From Lentinula raphanica (taxonomy: Eukaryota; Basidiomycota; Agaricomycetes; Agaricales; Omphalotaceae), in contig JANVFP010000019.1 in the NCBI GenBank assembly GCA_027919835.1, positions 806,001-870,000 of the forward strand: a stretch of DNA of 64,000 bases. The letters are read 5' to 3'. Made by a program: the position numbers and the translations under genes. Below the pieces are notes generated by a model, which saw only the letters and a program-made list of their open reading frames with translations, ran no database searches and was not told the DNA's origin. Each line of letters opens with the position of its first letter. The stretch's first letter is position 1. Shown here piece after piece: positions 1 through 11,097 of the stretch.

Positions 1-116
1 CAAACACAGGATGTATTTCCCTCCAACAGCCTACCCCTACCTCCATTGATGCCCTTGGCCGTTCTATTGTTTTGTACTCATCCCTTGAAGATGTGGTTCA
101 CCAACCAGCTTTCATC

Positions 117-398
117 CATCAGGAAAAATATTCTCATCTCTAGAGTTCCCAGAGATACCCCCCAATTCCTAGGCGGCTCAGAGATTTTTGTGAGCTTTGA
201 AAGATCAAAAAACATCCTAGAGATCCTGAAAGCATCTGAAAGCACCAGAAAGCACCAGAAAGCACCAGAAAGCACCAGAAAGCACCCAGAGAATTTTTAG
301 AAGCCTCAAAGAACTCAGATACTCTAGGCTCTCTGAGACTACCTAGGAATTGGGGGATATCTCTGGGGACTCTAGAGATGAGAATATTTTTCCTGATG
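117..398. mobile_element. MITE-like element with about 55-bp terminal inverted repeats
   Basis: The two ends are inverted copies of each other over about 55 bp. The left end begins CATCAGGAAAAATATTCTC and the right end finishes in the reverse complement; both continue through a CTCTAGAG block and a CCCCCAATTCCTAGG block. The dinucleotide TC flanks both sides (115-116 and 399-400), which may be a 2-bp target duplication. The interior carries a short tandem array of AGCACCAGAA units (about 239-290). There is no coding capacity, so this would be a non-autonomous DNA element. Related ends occur at 4686-4710 and 12091-12108. Confidence 0.7.
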
Positions 399-1413
399 TC
401 GTACCGCATTGTCGACGGAATTCAGCTTGAGTGTTCCTTCTATGACTTGCAGGGGAAATGGGAGTTGAGAAGTATGGTCTCTGTCCCACCAATGCGGAGT
501 TTCCCAACATTCCAGAAACAGCTGTTGCAGAGACAATTTATGCTTCCTTCTCAAATGGAGTAAGAGGACAGACACACTGCTGCGAAAACACTTTCTTCAT
601 TTCCTGTGCCATCTTTTGGAAGAGGAAGTCTTCCACATTATTTTCTTCTACCATGCAGGTACTCTGTTATTGAGCAATCTCTGGTGGTCAGACTAGCACC
701 CAGATGAGCCTGCGCATGAACAAAAGCATGATGGTTTTTAGTAGAGATGTTCTACAGAGCAACATGTCTTCTGGCAGGCACAATAATAATGATGATAGTG
801 ATGACCACTATCTCTCTGCAGATGCCCTCCCAGCATGCGGAGAACCTTGATTCATTCTTTGTCCAAGTCCCATTCATCATGCGCTGGTCTACAATATTTT
901 TCCGACCACTCTGTATTATTTCTTATCGAATTGCTTTTGCCTGCACATCTGGCTCATGATCAGACTTTTTTGGCATGAAATATCTCCCTCCTCCTCCATT
1001 TCCCTCCTCCTTCCATCTCCCAATGTTCAGCCTTGGTCTAGGCTCAATATGCAATGTTTGCCTTAAGCCCTTTGGTACTGACTTGAAGGCATAGTCGTCC
1101 ATTTCGTGGTGAATGGTCTCATTCAACTGTTCGTACTGTGTTTTTCTGACCTGTATGCAGTAGGGATATCTTTTGAGCAGATTGCCCCAACCATATCACA
1201 TGTCAAGCTTGACCCCTGTGTCGAGTACCCTTCAACCCAAGATCGATAGTCAAACTGCTTGGCGGCGCGAATGCATGATCGTTTGAACAGGAAGCCAGTG
1301 CTCTGCTTGATTAGATTGCTGCAGTTGCCAATCCTGGAAGTACTGAAACAATCTTCGGGCTAATAGAGGATCGAGGGACCCTTCTTTCCAGTGAGCCTCA
1401 CACCCAAGTATGT
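399..1413. other. No supportable gene; possibly decayed coding sequence
   Basis: Only short ORFs occur here. A stretch near 458-560 (+) reads like ordinary protein (a segment beginning MGVEKYGLCPTNAEFPNIP) but is open for only about 70 codons and matches no family I recognise. I see no RNA gene or repeat. Confidence 0.4.
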
Positions 1414-4400
1414 GTCGTTAATATGCCCATTTTGCATGCAGGCATGCAATGGCCTAATTTTAACGATTGGAGCCTTGTAGAGTACCAAAGGACTGTAGTG
1501 AGCCCGAGCTGACAGTCAAACTTGTATCATGTTAATGCCAGGACATCAGATCCAGACAGGAAAACACATCCTGACGAATAATAAGAGTAAACACTCGAGT
1601 CCCTTGGTCGGGGAGTCCTTCAAGACAAAGCCACCTCTGATATGAGCTATCAAGGGATTATCAACTTAGTTTTCAATGCCTAACGGCCAACTGAGTATGA
1701 TACTGCACCGAGACGAGCTTAGCACCAATAGATCTATTCGTATTACCATTGGGGATGGATTATTCAAGGCCCAGACTCAACAGATCTGTTCATTTAGATC
1801 GAGTTCCGGGATGGATCAGGTCGCAGGAATGTGACTAAACGGAGAAACAACCAAAGTGTAGCATCCCAGTTACATGTAGACGTTTCCTAAATGGGAAATA
1901 GACGCCTGAGATGTACAGCTTTGACCAGGAGTGTTGCAAGGGTAGATCTTTTGACTTCACCATTGTTAAACCTCTGGATCTATTCGATATATGCGTATTG
2001 TTGGAAAGCTAGAAGCCAAACGAACCTATTGGGACAGGTTTCCCCCCTTTATATGTACTCCCATTCAGTTGGAGAGGCATACAACCGTCCACATAGCGGA
2101 ATCAAATGAGGAAATGTTTGAGTTACCTGTGCAGGAGCTTATCCGTGCCCTTTAACCACCAGCATGTGGATGGACGCACAGACCAGGTCCGGATTCGAAG
2201 GTCAGGCAACTAGATCATCTCGACGAAGGCCCACCAGAAATGGACATTTTTACTTGTTTTTATCCTTTTACTCTCTGTTTCTCTGGTGTTTGTATCGTTT
2301 CTTGTCCTATCTTTCCTTATTTGTATCAGATCTCGGACTCCGTTCTCTCAAATCTATAGATCTATTCCATAAAATAGTAAATTGGCTACAGATCTATTTG
2401 TAGAAGTACTTAAGGACGTAGCCTACAAAAATATATTCAGGTTTTGTGCCCAGTTTCTCTGACTAGCTAACCTTTGCTCTCATACGTGAGGAGTAAAGGC
2501 TTTGTAAGCCAGGCGGTCTTTGAAAGTGGTTGTGAAATTCTCATCTCGTTAGGCCCGATATCTTGTCAGTTGATAAAGTCTCAGCTAGATTTGAATCAAA
2601 GGTAGACTCCTATCGTGGAGATACAGAGGGCTTGGTTCTCGGTTGTTCCAAGTGAGCGTTCAGAGTTTTGGTGGCTCTGTTCAAGCAGACATGTGGTGAT
2701 CGGTGATCCATACGAGCTGTGAAGGTTTCCTGTGATCGGTGATCAGTAGATCTTCAACCTGGTTCTGATAGTATTTGTGTGGTCATAAAGTCTGATCTAT
2801 ACGAGTTCTTTCGTTCCTTGTAAACCCTTTGAGTGGATCACTCACCCCCTTCGAGTCCAGATCAAAAGATCTGTACTTCCGTGTCACTTCGCTCTGTTGA
2901 CCTGTATTGCGGATCCAGTAGATCTTTTAAGACTACCAGTTCGTTCTAAGGTATAAGATCGTGCGGAATCTCTGACAACGCCCCACACCTCGCTTAAATA
3001 CATTTGACAAATGACATAGAAGTATATTGGTGATCAGTGTTCAGTGATAAAGTCACTAGGTCATTAGATCTATCCAACGAAGCATTAAATTGCACCCTTC
3101 ATATCCTCGTTATCGTTTCCTTCTTTTATCGCAAGTTTCAGGAACTGAGATTCAGTGTTTGCAAGATCACGTTCCTTTGCAATGTGAACATCAAGCTGAG
3201 GTTCTGAACCGTTCAAGGATCAAGACTGTCATAAAGGTCTACAAGTGTTAGCATCTCCACCTTGCACAGTCATGCACTGTCCCACAATCAACGCTTGATA
3301 CTGTGCCTACAGCCTCAAGTTCGTTCTCAGGAAGGTTTTATCTTACTCATGGCCTCACGGCTGTTGGCTGTTATAGAACAATTAACAGATGAGCTTTGAC
3401 ATTATGATCAAAATCGAGCAGAAGGAAAATAACTAACTGGGAGATGCTTTGAGAGGCTTGCGGTAATGAGGTATATAGTCGGTTCTTAGTATAATGCCTT
3501 ATGACAGGTCACTTAGCACGAACACAGAGTACGACTTCACGGATTCGTCAATCAAATTGTATTTATAGCGAGGTGTGGGGCATTGTCAAAGATTCTGCAC
3601 TATCTTATATCTCAAGTCAAATGCAGTCTTGTAAGATCTTTTAGATCAGCAATACTGGTCAGCAGAACGAAGTGACATGGATATACCAGTCGTAAGATTT
3701 GGACTAAGGGGTTTGTTTTGAGTGGCTTCCACTCGGATAAAGGGTTTTAGGCTCGGAAAGCAACGGGGTACCAGAGGTTATGGTAGACCAATCGATTCCG
3801 CTCCCGGGTGAAGCAGTACTGATCACTATTCTCAGTAAAACCTCGAAGATCACGCAGATCACCAATCACTATGTGTCAACTTGAACAGAGCCACCAAAAC
3901 TCTGCACATTCACTCAGCACAACCTGAGACCAAGTCCTCTGTATCTCCGGAACGGAGTCTACCTTCAACTAGCAAGTGACAGACACCAAGTCAAACCACT
4001 CAAAAGTCGGGCTTATCGCGATGAAGTAACACACTTAATCTGCAAGGTCCGGTACGGCTTAGAAGCCTTTACTCCCACATATGGATGAAAAGGATTACCA
4101 GTTCAGAGAGATCTGGGCGCGAAACTTATTTCATTTGTGCGGATACAGGTCTTTAAGTACACTACGAAAAGTCCAATACCTGTATTTGTCCTTGATCTAG
4201 TAGATCTAGCTATTTCTATGGACGGAGTCCGATAATATACACTTAAATAGTAAAATATGACTGAAACAATACAAACACGCAAGGAAATAGTAAGGAAAAC
4301 CGAGAAAAAGATGAAACTTGTCCGTATTTCGTTGTACTTTCGCCAGATCTAGAAGACCAAGCAAGTTCCGACCATGGTCTGTGTGGCCTCCACATGCTAG

Positions 4401-4685
4401 GGTGCCTAACTCGTCAGAGTGGCTCCTGCCTGTGTTGCTCAAGTGTTTCCGACGAATTTGCTAAGCTAAATGCTTCAGAAGTGTTTTCCGTAGGTTTCCG
4501 CGCGTTTCCGTGAGTGCTGGTCAAAGCTGTACATAGCATACGCTATATCCCAGTTTAGAACTTGAACATATGTGTGTTTCCGCTGCGGGTTTCACCCGTA
4601 CTGCCACGGAAATGCTAGATCATCATGTTTCCGATGGTTTCCGCTACTTCGCGTAGGGTTTCCATATGGTAACTCGTCCGGATAG

Positions 4686-4715
4686 AGAGATGAGAATATT
4701 TTTCCTGATGGATAG
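4686..4715. mobile_element. 25-bp solo terminus of the MITE plus 5-bp duplication
   Basis: The sibling repeat at about 9862 lacks these 30 bases. The first 25 equal one end of the 117-398 MITE, in the orientation ending AATATTTTTCCTGATG. They are followed by GATAG (4711-4715), which repeats the GATAG directly before the insertion (4681-4685). It looks like an insertion or excision remnant with a 5-bp duplication. Confidence 0.6.
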
Positions 4716-5037
4716 GCTCTCATCGTGTCTGATCTGCTAGATCAAGTGAAATTTCCATCATCACAGCCAAGTACCAAACTCAGTTGTGCCGATCCGGCAG
4801 ATCTTGATACTAAGTTGATATTCCCTTGATGTGCTTGTACCAGTAGTCAGCATTCTTGAAGGATCCCCGACCAAGGGTGCGAGCAATAGCTCTAAGTGGA
4901 TATTCATGGCTGATCCTGCCAAAGGATCTGTATCCTAGCTTATACTGATACAAGTTTGACTGCTAGTTCGGGCTCACTACAGTCCTTATTGATACTATGC
5001 AACGGTCTAAGTTGATCTTTTTGATCATTGCATGCCT

Positions 5038-5054
5038 GCGCGGAAAAACCGCGC
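5038..5054 (+). other. GC-rich hairpin at the end of foldback A
   Basis: GCGCGG-AAAAA-CCGCGC can form a perfect 6-bp stem with a 5-nt loop, just inside the point (about 5056) where similarity to the second copy stops. In that copy (about 10191-10207) the stem reads GTGCGG/CTGCGC, so pairing survives mostly through G-T wobbles. That hints at selection on the hairpin or simply at CpG decay. Confidence 0.55.
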
Positions 5055-5056
5055 AA

Positions 5057-6241
5057 CAGCAGGAAGAACTTCTGGGTCTTTCGGATTCTCTTCATTCACC
5101 CTATTCTTGTTCAGAAGCCATCCCAACCGGCTCGGCTCTATATCAAGATATCCACGTTACCCTCAATATCCACATTATCACCAGCATCTGCAACAACCTG
5201 CACTTCATTATGCTGAAGAGGTGGGTGGAAGTAGGCGAGTAGTATAAGGCCCAATTGGCGATGAAAACCGAAGTATATCCATGGACCACTGCCCTCATTG
5301 AATTGGTCTTCCAGTTACACCAGTAGCGTCTCTTTCTTGTCCAGGCATCACTCTTTGCTGTACCTGACACCCCAACCTGGTTCTGCTGTTTCACGTGGAG
5401 AGCTCCACGTCGAGACTGAACTTTCATCCAAATAGGTGTCAGGTAAGTCGTTATTGTTCACTGAACTAAGCATTGCTCTGATAGCTTTCCACATAGCCCA
5501 CTAGGAAGAGTCAGAGTTCAGCTCAGAAGGTAGTCCAGAACAAGGACCCATTTTACCTGGTATGGCTCCCTCGGTCCAGCCAATGGGCCATGGAATGTCA
5601 TAGTCCTTCACGTTCACCCTCACATCCTGTAGCCGTTCAAGGCCCATCTATATATGATCCCACCCGTCCATTTTCAGAACATCCCAAGGACTAATAACTC
5701 CTCGTATGGTGCAGCTCCACCCATACTTCCTCATGGACCATCTTGTCCAGTGTATATAGTGACAACGATCGTCCCAGTCCCCGTCACCACGATCCTCATT
5801 CCCATGGTTGTTGAAATTCATTATGGTCATGGTCATGTTTTATGACTCACCTACATCTTCATCAGAGCTCAGTTAAGAGGGTTGCCGTAGCAGAGATAGA
5901 CACGGGCAGAGAGAAAGACACTGGAGTATAGCCAGATCCAGAAGTAGGAGCAGAAGCAGAAGTCCTTATTCTCCTGTCCACTCTCATTACGGACCCAGTT
6001 CTCATCGTACTGACTACCCTCCTACTCACCCTGCCACTCATTTGTCCCTACCAAAGAATATCTTCCTTCTGGTCCGACTGGCACCCATGCGCCTTCTGTT
6101 GTACAATATTATTGTGGAATTGGTACTCATGTCTCCCCATCTGACTATGAACAGGTCTTGGATGATCAGCTTCATCCACATCCACAAATTGTCACACAAC
6201 ACCTCCATCAATCTATGCACAATCGATGGGACCCCAGCTGA
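5057..6241. other. No intact gene; low-complexity decayed coding-like DNA
   Basis: Segments read as biased protein on + (a Pro/Tyr/His/Gln-rich stretch near 5140-5230 and an Arg-Ser dipeptide run near 5937-5975) but are repeatedly interrupted by stops. This may be an eroded or captured exon set between foldbacks A and B. No function is assigned. Confidence 0.3.
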
Positions 6242-9200
6242 AGCTGTAAAAACTCCGCGAAGTAGTCCGATAAGTCTCCACCACAGCTTCGCGAAGTAAC
6301 AGGACTCGCTCTCGAAGCTCAACAAACCCTTCCGGCTAGGCCAGTAGGGCTCCGGGGGTGCTCAGCTATTTAGTATATTTAATAATATTTAATAATATTT
6401 AATAATTCTTTTATTATTTAATAGGTATATTATAATAAATCTACTTTGCAAAGCTGTACTGCACTTCGCGAAGTGACTATGTTTACGGCAATCATGAAAT
6501 CAGGTAAATTAGGGTTAGATCATTACGTCATTGATTTCCTTTTTGGGTTATGATATTTTTGAATAGAAAAAAGCATAGAATGATATTATTGATCTTGAGG
6601 TGCTAAAACATGACAGAGGAAACCAAAAATAGCTACAATGGGGTATTGGCTACCTCAGGCACATCAAAATTGCCTAAAAAGGAAATTGGTCCAAAAATAG
6701 AACTTGATCTCATCAGATAGCAAAAAATCTGAAAAAATCATAAAAAATACTCAAAAAATTCAGGGTTGCCTCATTGGCCCTGAAAATGCAAAATAAAAAA
6801 AAATACGCGACAAGTGTAAAAAATGTTATCACTCCAAATCATACTAAATCTAGGTATATATGATGTACATGCTATTTTTATCACACCTAGTACCCTCAGA
6901 CACTTAGAATGGCTTATATCATTCAATTTATTCAACTTAACACACTTGACAATGAAAAAAACTCAGAACAGTAGTAATGTATCTTATACTCAATACACTT
7001 AACACACTCAACAATGAAAAAGCTCAAAACAGTGTTCATGTGTATTATATTTAGAACACATAATACACTTAACAATGAAAAGTCTTGGAACAATACTAAT
7101 GTATATCATACTCAACACACTTCACAATGAAAAAACTCGGAACAGTACTCATGTGTATTATACTTAATACACTTCATCAATCAATATAACACACTTCACA
7201 ATCAAAAACTTGGAGTAGTGTAATCACTCATTATACTTATCACACTGAACACACTTCATCAGTAAGTATAACAGACCTATAATGGGACATTGTTATACTA
7301 TAACACACATATAACAACGAGTTTTGGGCGCTTATGGGCGCTTATTTGGTGTTCTTGAGTCGAAAATCATTAATAACACACTCAATAATTTTCATGTGTC
7401 CTTTATATTGTGTCAGAATGTTGTTCATATCATACCTTCCCAGATACAATTTGGAGAACCAAAAAAATCAGCCTATAGAGCTGGATATATGATAATCTTT
7501 TATGATTTTACACTGTTTTGTGTAAATCACAGTGCATACATCCATGTTATGAAGTCAAACTCCTTCTGGGCAATGAAAGGAGACATCCTACAACCTATTC
7601 TATGCTTACTCTGTGTCATAAAGCTAAGAAACTTACAATGGGAGTCATTGAGTATGACATCTGTAGTTACATGCAAGTATACATATCACCAATATACATG
7701 AAATATGTAGATGTATATTACAGAGTCCAATGGTCATGGTGAGTATCTGAATCATGTTCATACACTGCTAGTACACTGTAGGAGTGCTCTCCCCATGAGA
7801 CAGCTTTGGTATCTATGCAATACATGGACATATGAATTGTCATTTACCTAAAACACTGTTAAATCATAAAAGATCATGATATAGCCATCCCTACAGGCTG
7901 TAATCTTGAGTTCTCCGAATTGTATCTAGGGGAGTATGATGTATACAACATCCTGACACAACAGAAAATCCTCACAAAAATAATTGAGTGAGGTATTAAT
8001 AAATTTCGACTCAAAAACATCAAATAAGCGCCCATAAGCGCCCAAAACTCGTTGTAATATGTGTGTTATAGTATAACAATGTCCTATTAAAGGTATGTTA
8101 TTCTTACTGATGAAGTGTGTTCAGTGTGATACATGTTATGAGTGATTACACTACTCTGATTTTTATTGTTAAGTGTCTTATATTGATTGATGAAGTGTAT
8201 TAAGTATCACACACATGAGCACTGTTCCAAGTTTTTTCATTGTAAAGTGTGTTGAGTATGATATACATTAGTATTGTTCCGAGACTTTTCATTGTTAAGT
8301 GTACTATGTGTTTTAAGTATAACACACATGAACACTTTTTTGAGGGTTTTCATTGTTGAGTGTGTTGAGTGTGTTGAGTATGATATACATTAGTATTGTT
8401 CCGAGACTTTTCATTGTTAAGTGTATTATGAGTTTTAAGTATAACACACATGAACACTGTTTCAAGGGTTTTCATTGTTGAGTGTGTTAAATATGTTGAG
8501 TATGATATACATTAGTATTGTTCCGAGACTTTTCATTGTTAAGTGTATTATGTGTTTTAAGTATAACACATATGAACACTGTTTTGAGGTTTTTCATTGT
8601 TGAGTGTGTTAAGCATATTGAGTATAATATATATTACTACTGTTCTGAGTTTTTTCATTAACAAGTGTGTTAAGTTTATCAAGCATTGAGTGTGCTGAAT
8701 ATATTGAATGATATAAGTCATTCTAAGTGTCTGAGGGTAATAGGTGTGCTAAAAATAGCATGTACATCATATATACCTAGATTTGGTATGATTTGGAGTG
8801 ATAACATTTTTTACACTTGTCGTGTATTTTTTATTATTTTGCATTTTCAGGGCCAACAAGGCAACCCTGAATTTTTGAGTATTTTTTATGATTTTTTCAG
8901 ATTTTTTGCTATCTGATGAGATCAAGTTCTATTTTTGGACCAATTTCCTTTTTAGGCAATTTTGATGTGCCTGAGGTAGCCAATACCCCATTGTAGCTAT
9001 TTTTGGTTTCCTCTGTCATGTTTTAGCACCTCAAGATCAATAATATCATTCTATGCTTTTTTCTATTCAAAAATATTATAACCCACAAAGGAAATCAATG
9101 ACGTAATGATCTAACCCTAATTTACCTGATTTCATGATTGCCGTAAACATAGTCACTTCGCGAAGTGCAGTACAGCTTCGCAAAGTAGATTTATTATAAT

Positions 9201-9378
9201 ATACCTATTAAATAATAAAAGTATTATTAAATATTATTAAATATACTAAATAGCTGAGCACCCCCCGGAGCCCTACTGGCCTAGCCGGAAGGGTTTGTTG
9301 AGCTTCGAGAGCGAGTCCTGTTACTTCGCGAAACTGTGGTGGAGACTTATCAGACTACTTCGCGAAGTTTCTACAGCT
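6242..9378. mobile_element. Giant foldback element B with about 1.3-1.5 kb inverted arms
   Basis: The left end (AGCTGTAAAAACTCCGCGAAG) and right end (reverse complement AGCTGTAGAAACTTCGCGAAG) start inverted arms that stay alignable to about 7560 on the left and about 7815 on the right, leaving a loop of about 250 bp. The arms carry ACTTCGCGAAGT palindromes at their outer ends. They also contain a diverged tandem array with about 60-bp spacing around ACAATGAAAA (6935-7215, mirrored at about 8150-8670). The block GTTTTGGGCGCTTATGGGCG lies at 7321 and, inverted, at about 8030-8050. The 125-codon ORF at 7324-7701 spans arm and loop and resembles no protein. No clear target duplication was found. 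Confidence 0.8.
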
Positions 9379-9388
9379 ACGGGTGACT

Positions 9389-10208
9389 TTTGCCAGATCT
9401 AGAAGACCAAGCAAGTTCCGACCATGGTCCGTGCGGCATCCACATGCTACGGTGCCTAACTTGTCAGAGTGGATCCTGCCTGTGCTGCTCAAGTGTTTCC
9501 AACGAATTTGCTTCTGCAGAATAGTAGTGGTCTCCCCAAGTTAATGAGATGGACTCGTAATAATGGTTGATCTCGCGGATCAGGTTGGTCTGGTCTGTAG
9601 CTTTCAAACGGTATGCATATAGCCTGGTGTTCTGGCACGGACAACGAAGATAAATGCTTCAGAAGTGTTTTCCGTAGGTTTCCACACGTTCTCGTGAGTG
9701 CTGGTCAAAGCTGTACATAGCATACGCTATATCCCAGTTTAGAACTTGAACATATGCATGTTTCCGCTGCGGGTTTCACCCGTACTGCCACGGAAATGCT
9801 GAATCATCATGTTTCCGATGGTTTCCACCACTTTGCATAGGCTTTCCGTGTGGTAACTCGTCCGGATAGGTCCTCATTGTGTCTGATCTGCTAGATCAAG
9901 TGAAATTCTGTCATCACAGCCAAGTACCAAACTCAGTTGTGCCGATCCGGCAGATCTTGATACTAAGTTGATATTCCCTTGGTGTGCTCGTACCAGTAGT
10001 CAGCATTCTTGAAGGATCCCCAACCAAGGGTGCAAGCAATAGCTCTAAGTGGATATTCATGGCTGATCCTGCCAAAGGATCTGTATCCTAGCTTATACTG
10101 ATACAAGTTTGACTGCTAGTTCGGGCTCACTACAGTCCTTATTGATACTATGCAATGGTCTAAGTTGATCTTTTTGATCATTGCACGCCTGTGCGGAAAA
10201 ACTGCGCA
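9389..10208 (+). repeat. Direct repeat, copy 2 (orphan arm of foldback A)
   Basis: Second, same-orientation copy of 4328-5056, beginning directly after foldback B and ending at the same GCGCAACAGC. It includes about 140 bp absent from copy 1. No opposing arm is present, so it is a fragment or a solo arm. Confidence 0.8.
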
Positions 10209-10484
10209 ACAGCGCTCAAAGGTTAGCACTGTCTCAGGACCGTACTTGCAAAGGAGGACCTTTTTCCTCTCCTCTAATTGGAAAGATTCTTTGTGCCTAT
10301 TTTGTGGATTTGGCTTCACATCAAGACTATTTTCTCATCAAATTCTTGAAGAAGGAAAGGAGTATACCTGAACACTTGGTAGTAATGATCACTACATTGA
10401 TAGATTTCTTGTTTTTTTTTCTAAGCATCTTACTCATATTTCCTCTATCGTTCTTATAGATTGAACACTCTATCAGGGAATGGA

Positions 10485-11097
10485 ATGGGGAACGAGGGTC
10501 AACATTCATCTAACAAGACAGAATATAAAAGCTCAGTAAGTGCTATTGGTCTCCTAAGATGCTTCAGGACTCTCATCAGGACAGTTATCAAAATTTGAGC
10601 GACACAATGGATATTGCTAAGGTAGAAGCTAAGACCTATGTCAAAGAATTAATGACAGATCTGTATCAAGAAATGACGTGAGTGCAATAACATCTAATAG
10701 AGAGCTATCTGACTGCTTCTTCAGATCCCACCAAATTAATTATGACCAGATACTTAGCTATGACTACAAAACTCTCGAATGTGAAGCCCAAGATAAGCGC
10801 AGAGCTAGAGAAAGTCTCAAAGCCTCAGAGGACAACAAACGAGTCAGCCACAGCTACAATGGGAGTGACAATGGGAGCGGGAGTGACAATGGAGAAGGAG
10901 ACGGCAAAGGCGACGACTATGGTGATAATGGCTTCAACAACAACAACGGCGATGGCAAGAACGCCTACAATAGCAACCACAGGAGCCACCAGAGTGACAA
11001 CGAAATCAATGAAGGGATAGCCAGCAGGGTTGACAAAGGCAAGAATAGAGAGAGCATGAGTCCTGGTAGAGATGAAGATGCAGGAAGAGCAGATTGA
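10485..11097 (+). CDS. Low-complexity acidic/polar protein, three exons
   Basis: I do not recognise a family. A consistent model has exons 10485-10535, 10580-10677 and 10725-11097, with GT-AG introns of 44 and 47 bp whose phases match, giving 173 residues. The N-terminal 50 residues look ordinary. From about residue 95 the chain is dominated by Gly, Asn, Asp and Ser (repeats such as GSDNGSGSDNGEGDGKGDD), and the C-terminus is charged. It is probably disordered. Splice phase across both introns is the main argument that it is real; the first exon is the least certain, and upstream exons are possible. It sits just after the orphan arm of foldback A, so capture by or origin within mobile DNA is possible. 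Confidence 0.45.

Larger units (their letters stand above)
1414..5056. mobile_element. Giant degenerate inverted repeat (foldback A)
   Basis: The left arm (about 1430-3000) is the inverted counterpart of the right arm (about 3560-5050). Paired blocks: AGGACTGTAGTGAGCCCGA (1488 on) with its complement at 4960-4985; a CAGAGCCACCAAAACTCTG block at 3887-3905 with its complement near 2656-2680; CGAGGTGTGGGGCATTGTC (3569 on) with its complement near 2975. The outer ends share GCAGGCATGCAATG. The arms differ by many substitutions and indels, so the structure is old. No ORF exceeds about 80 codons. AGATCT-type palindromes recur throughout both arms. I read it as a foldback-type transposon; an ancient inverted segmental duplication is the alternative. 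Confidence 0.6.
4328..5056 (+). repeat. Direct repeat, copy 1 (right arm of foldback A)
   Basis: This segment recurs in the same orientation at 9389-10208. It starts GCCAGATCTAGAAGACCAAG and ends GCGCAACAGC. The copies are closely similar. Copy 2 has about 140 extra bases (about 9509-9649) where copy 1 reads only a few bases (about 4462). Copy 1 has a 30-bp insertion at 4686-4715. TTTCCG-containing words recur in the first 350 bp. Confidence 0.85.

Noticed and set aside
5038..5056. Helitron 3' end
   Set aside because: There is a hairpin, but no CTRR terminus follows, no Rep/helicase ORF is present, and the repeat is one arm of a large inverted structure.
7324..7701. 125-codon ORF in foldback B as a transposase
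   Set aside because: It spans arm and loop of the inverted repeat, has no motif or codon pattern of a protein, and the equivalent region of foldback C is not open.
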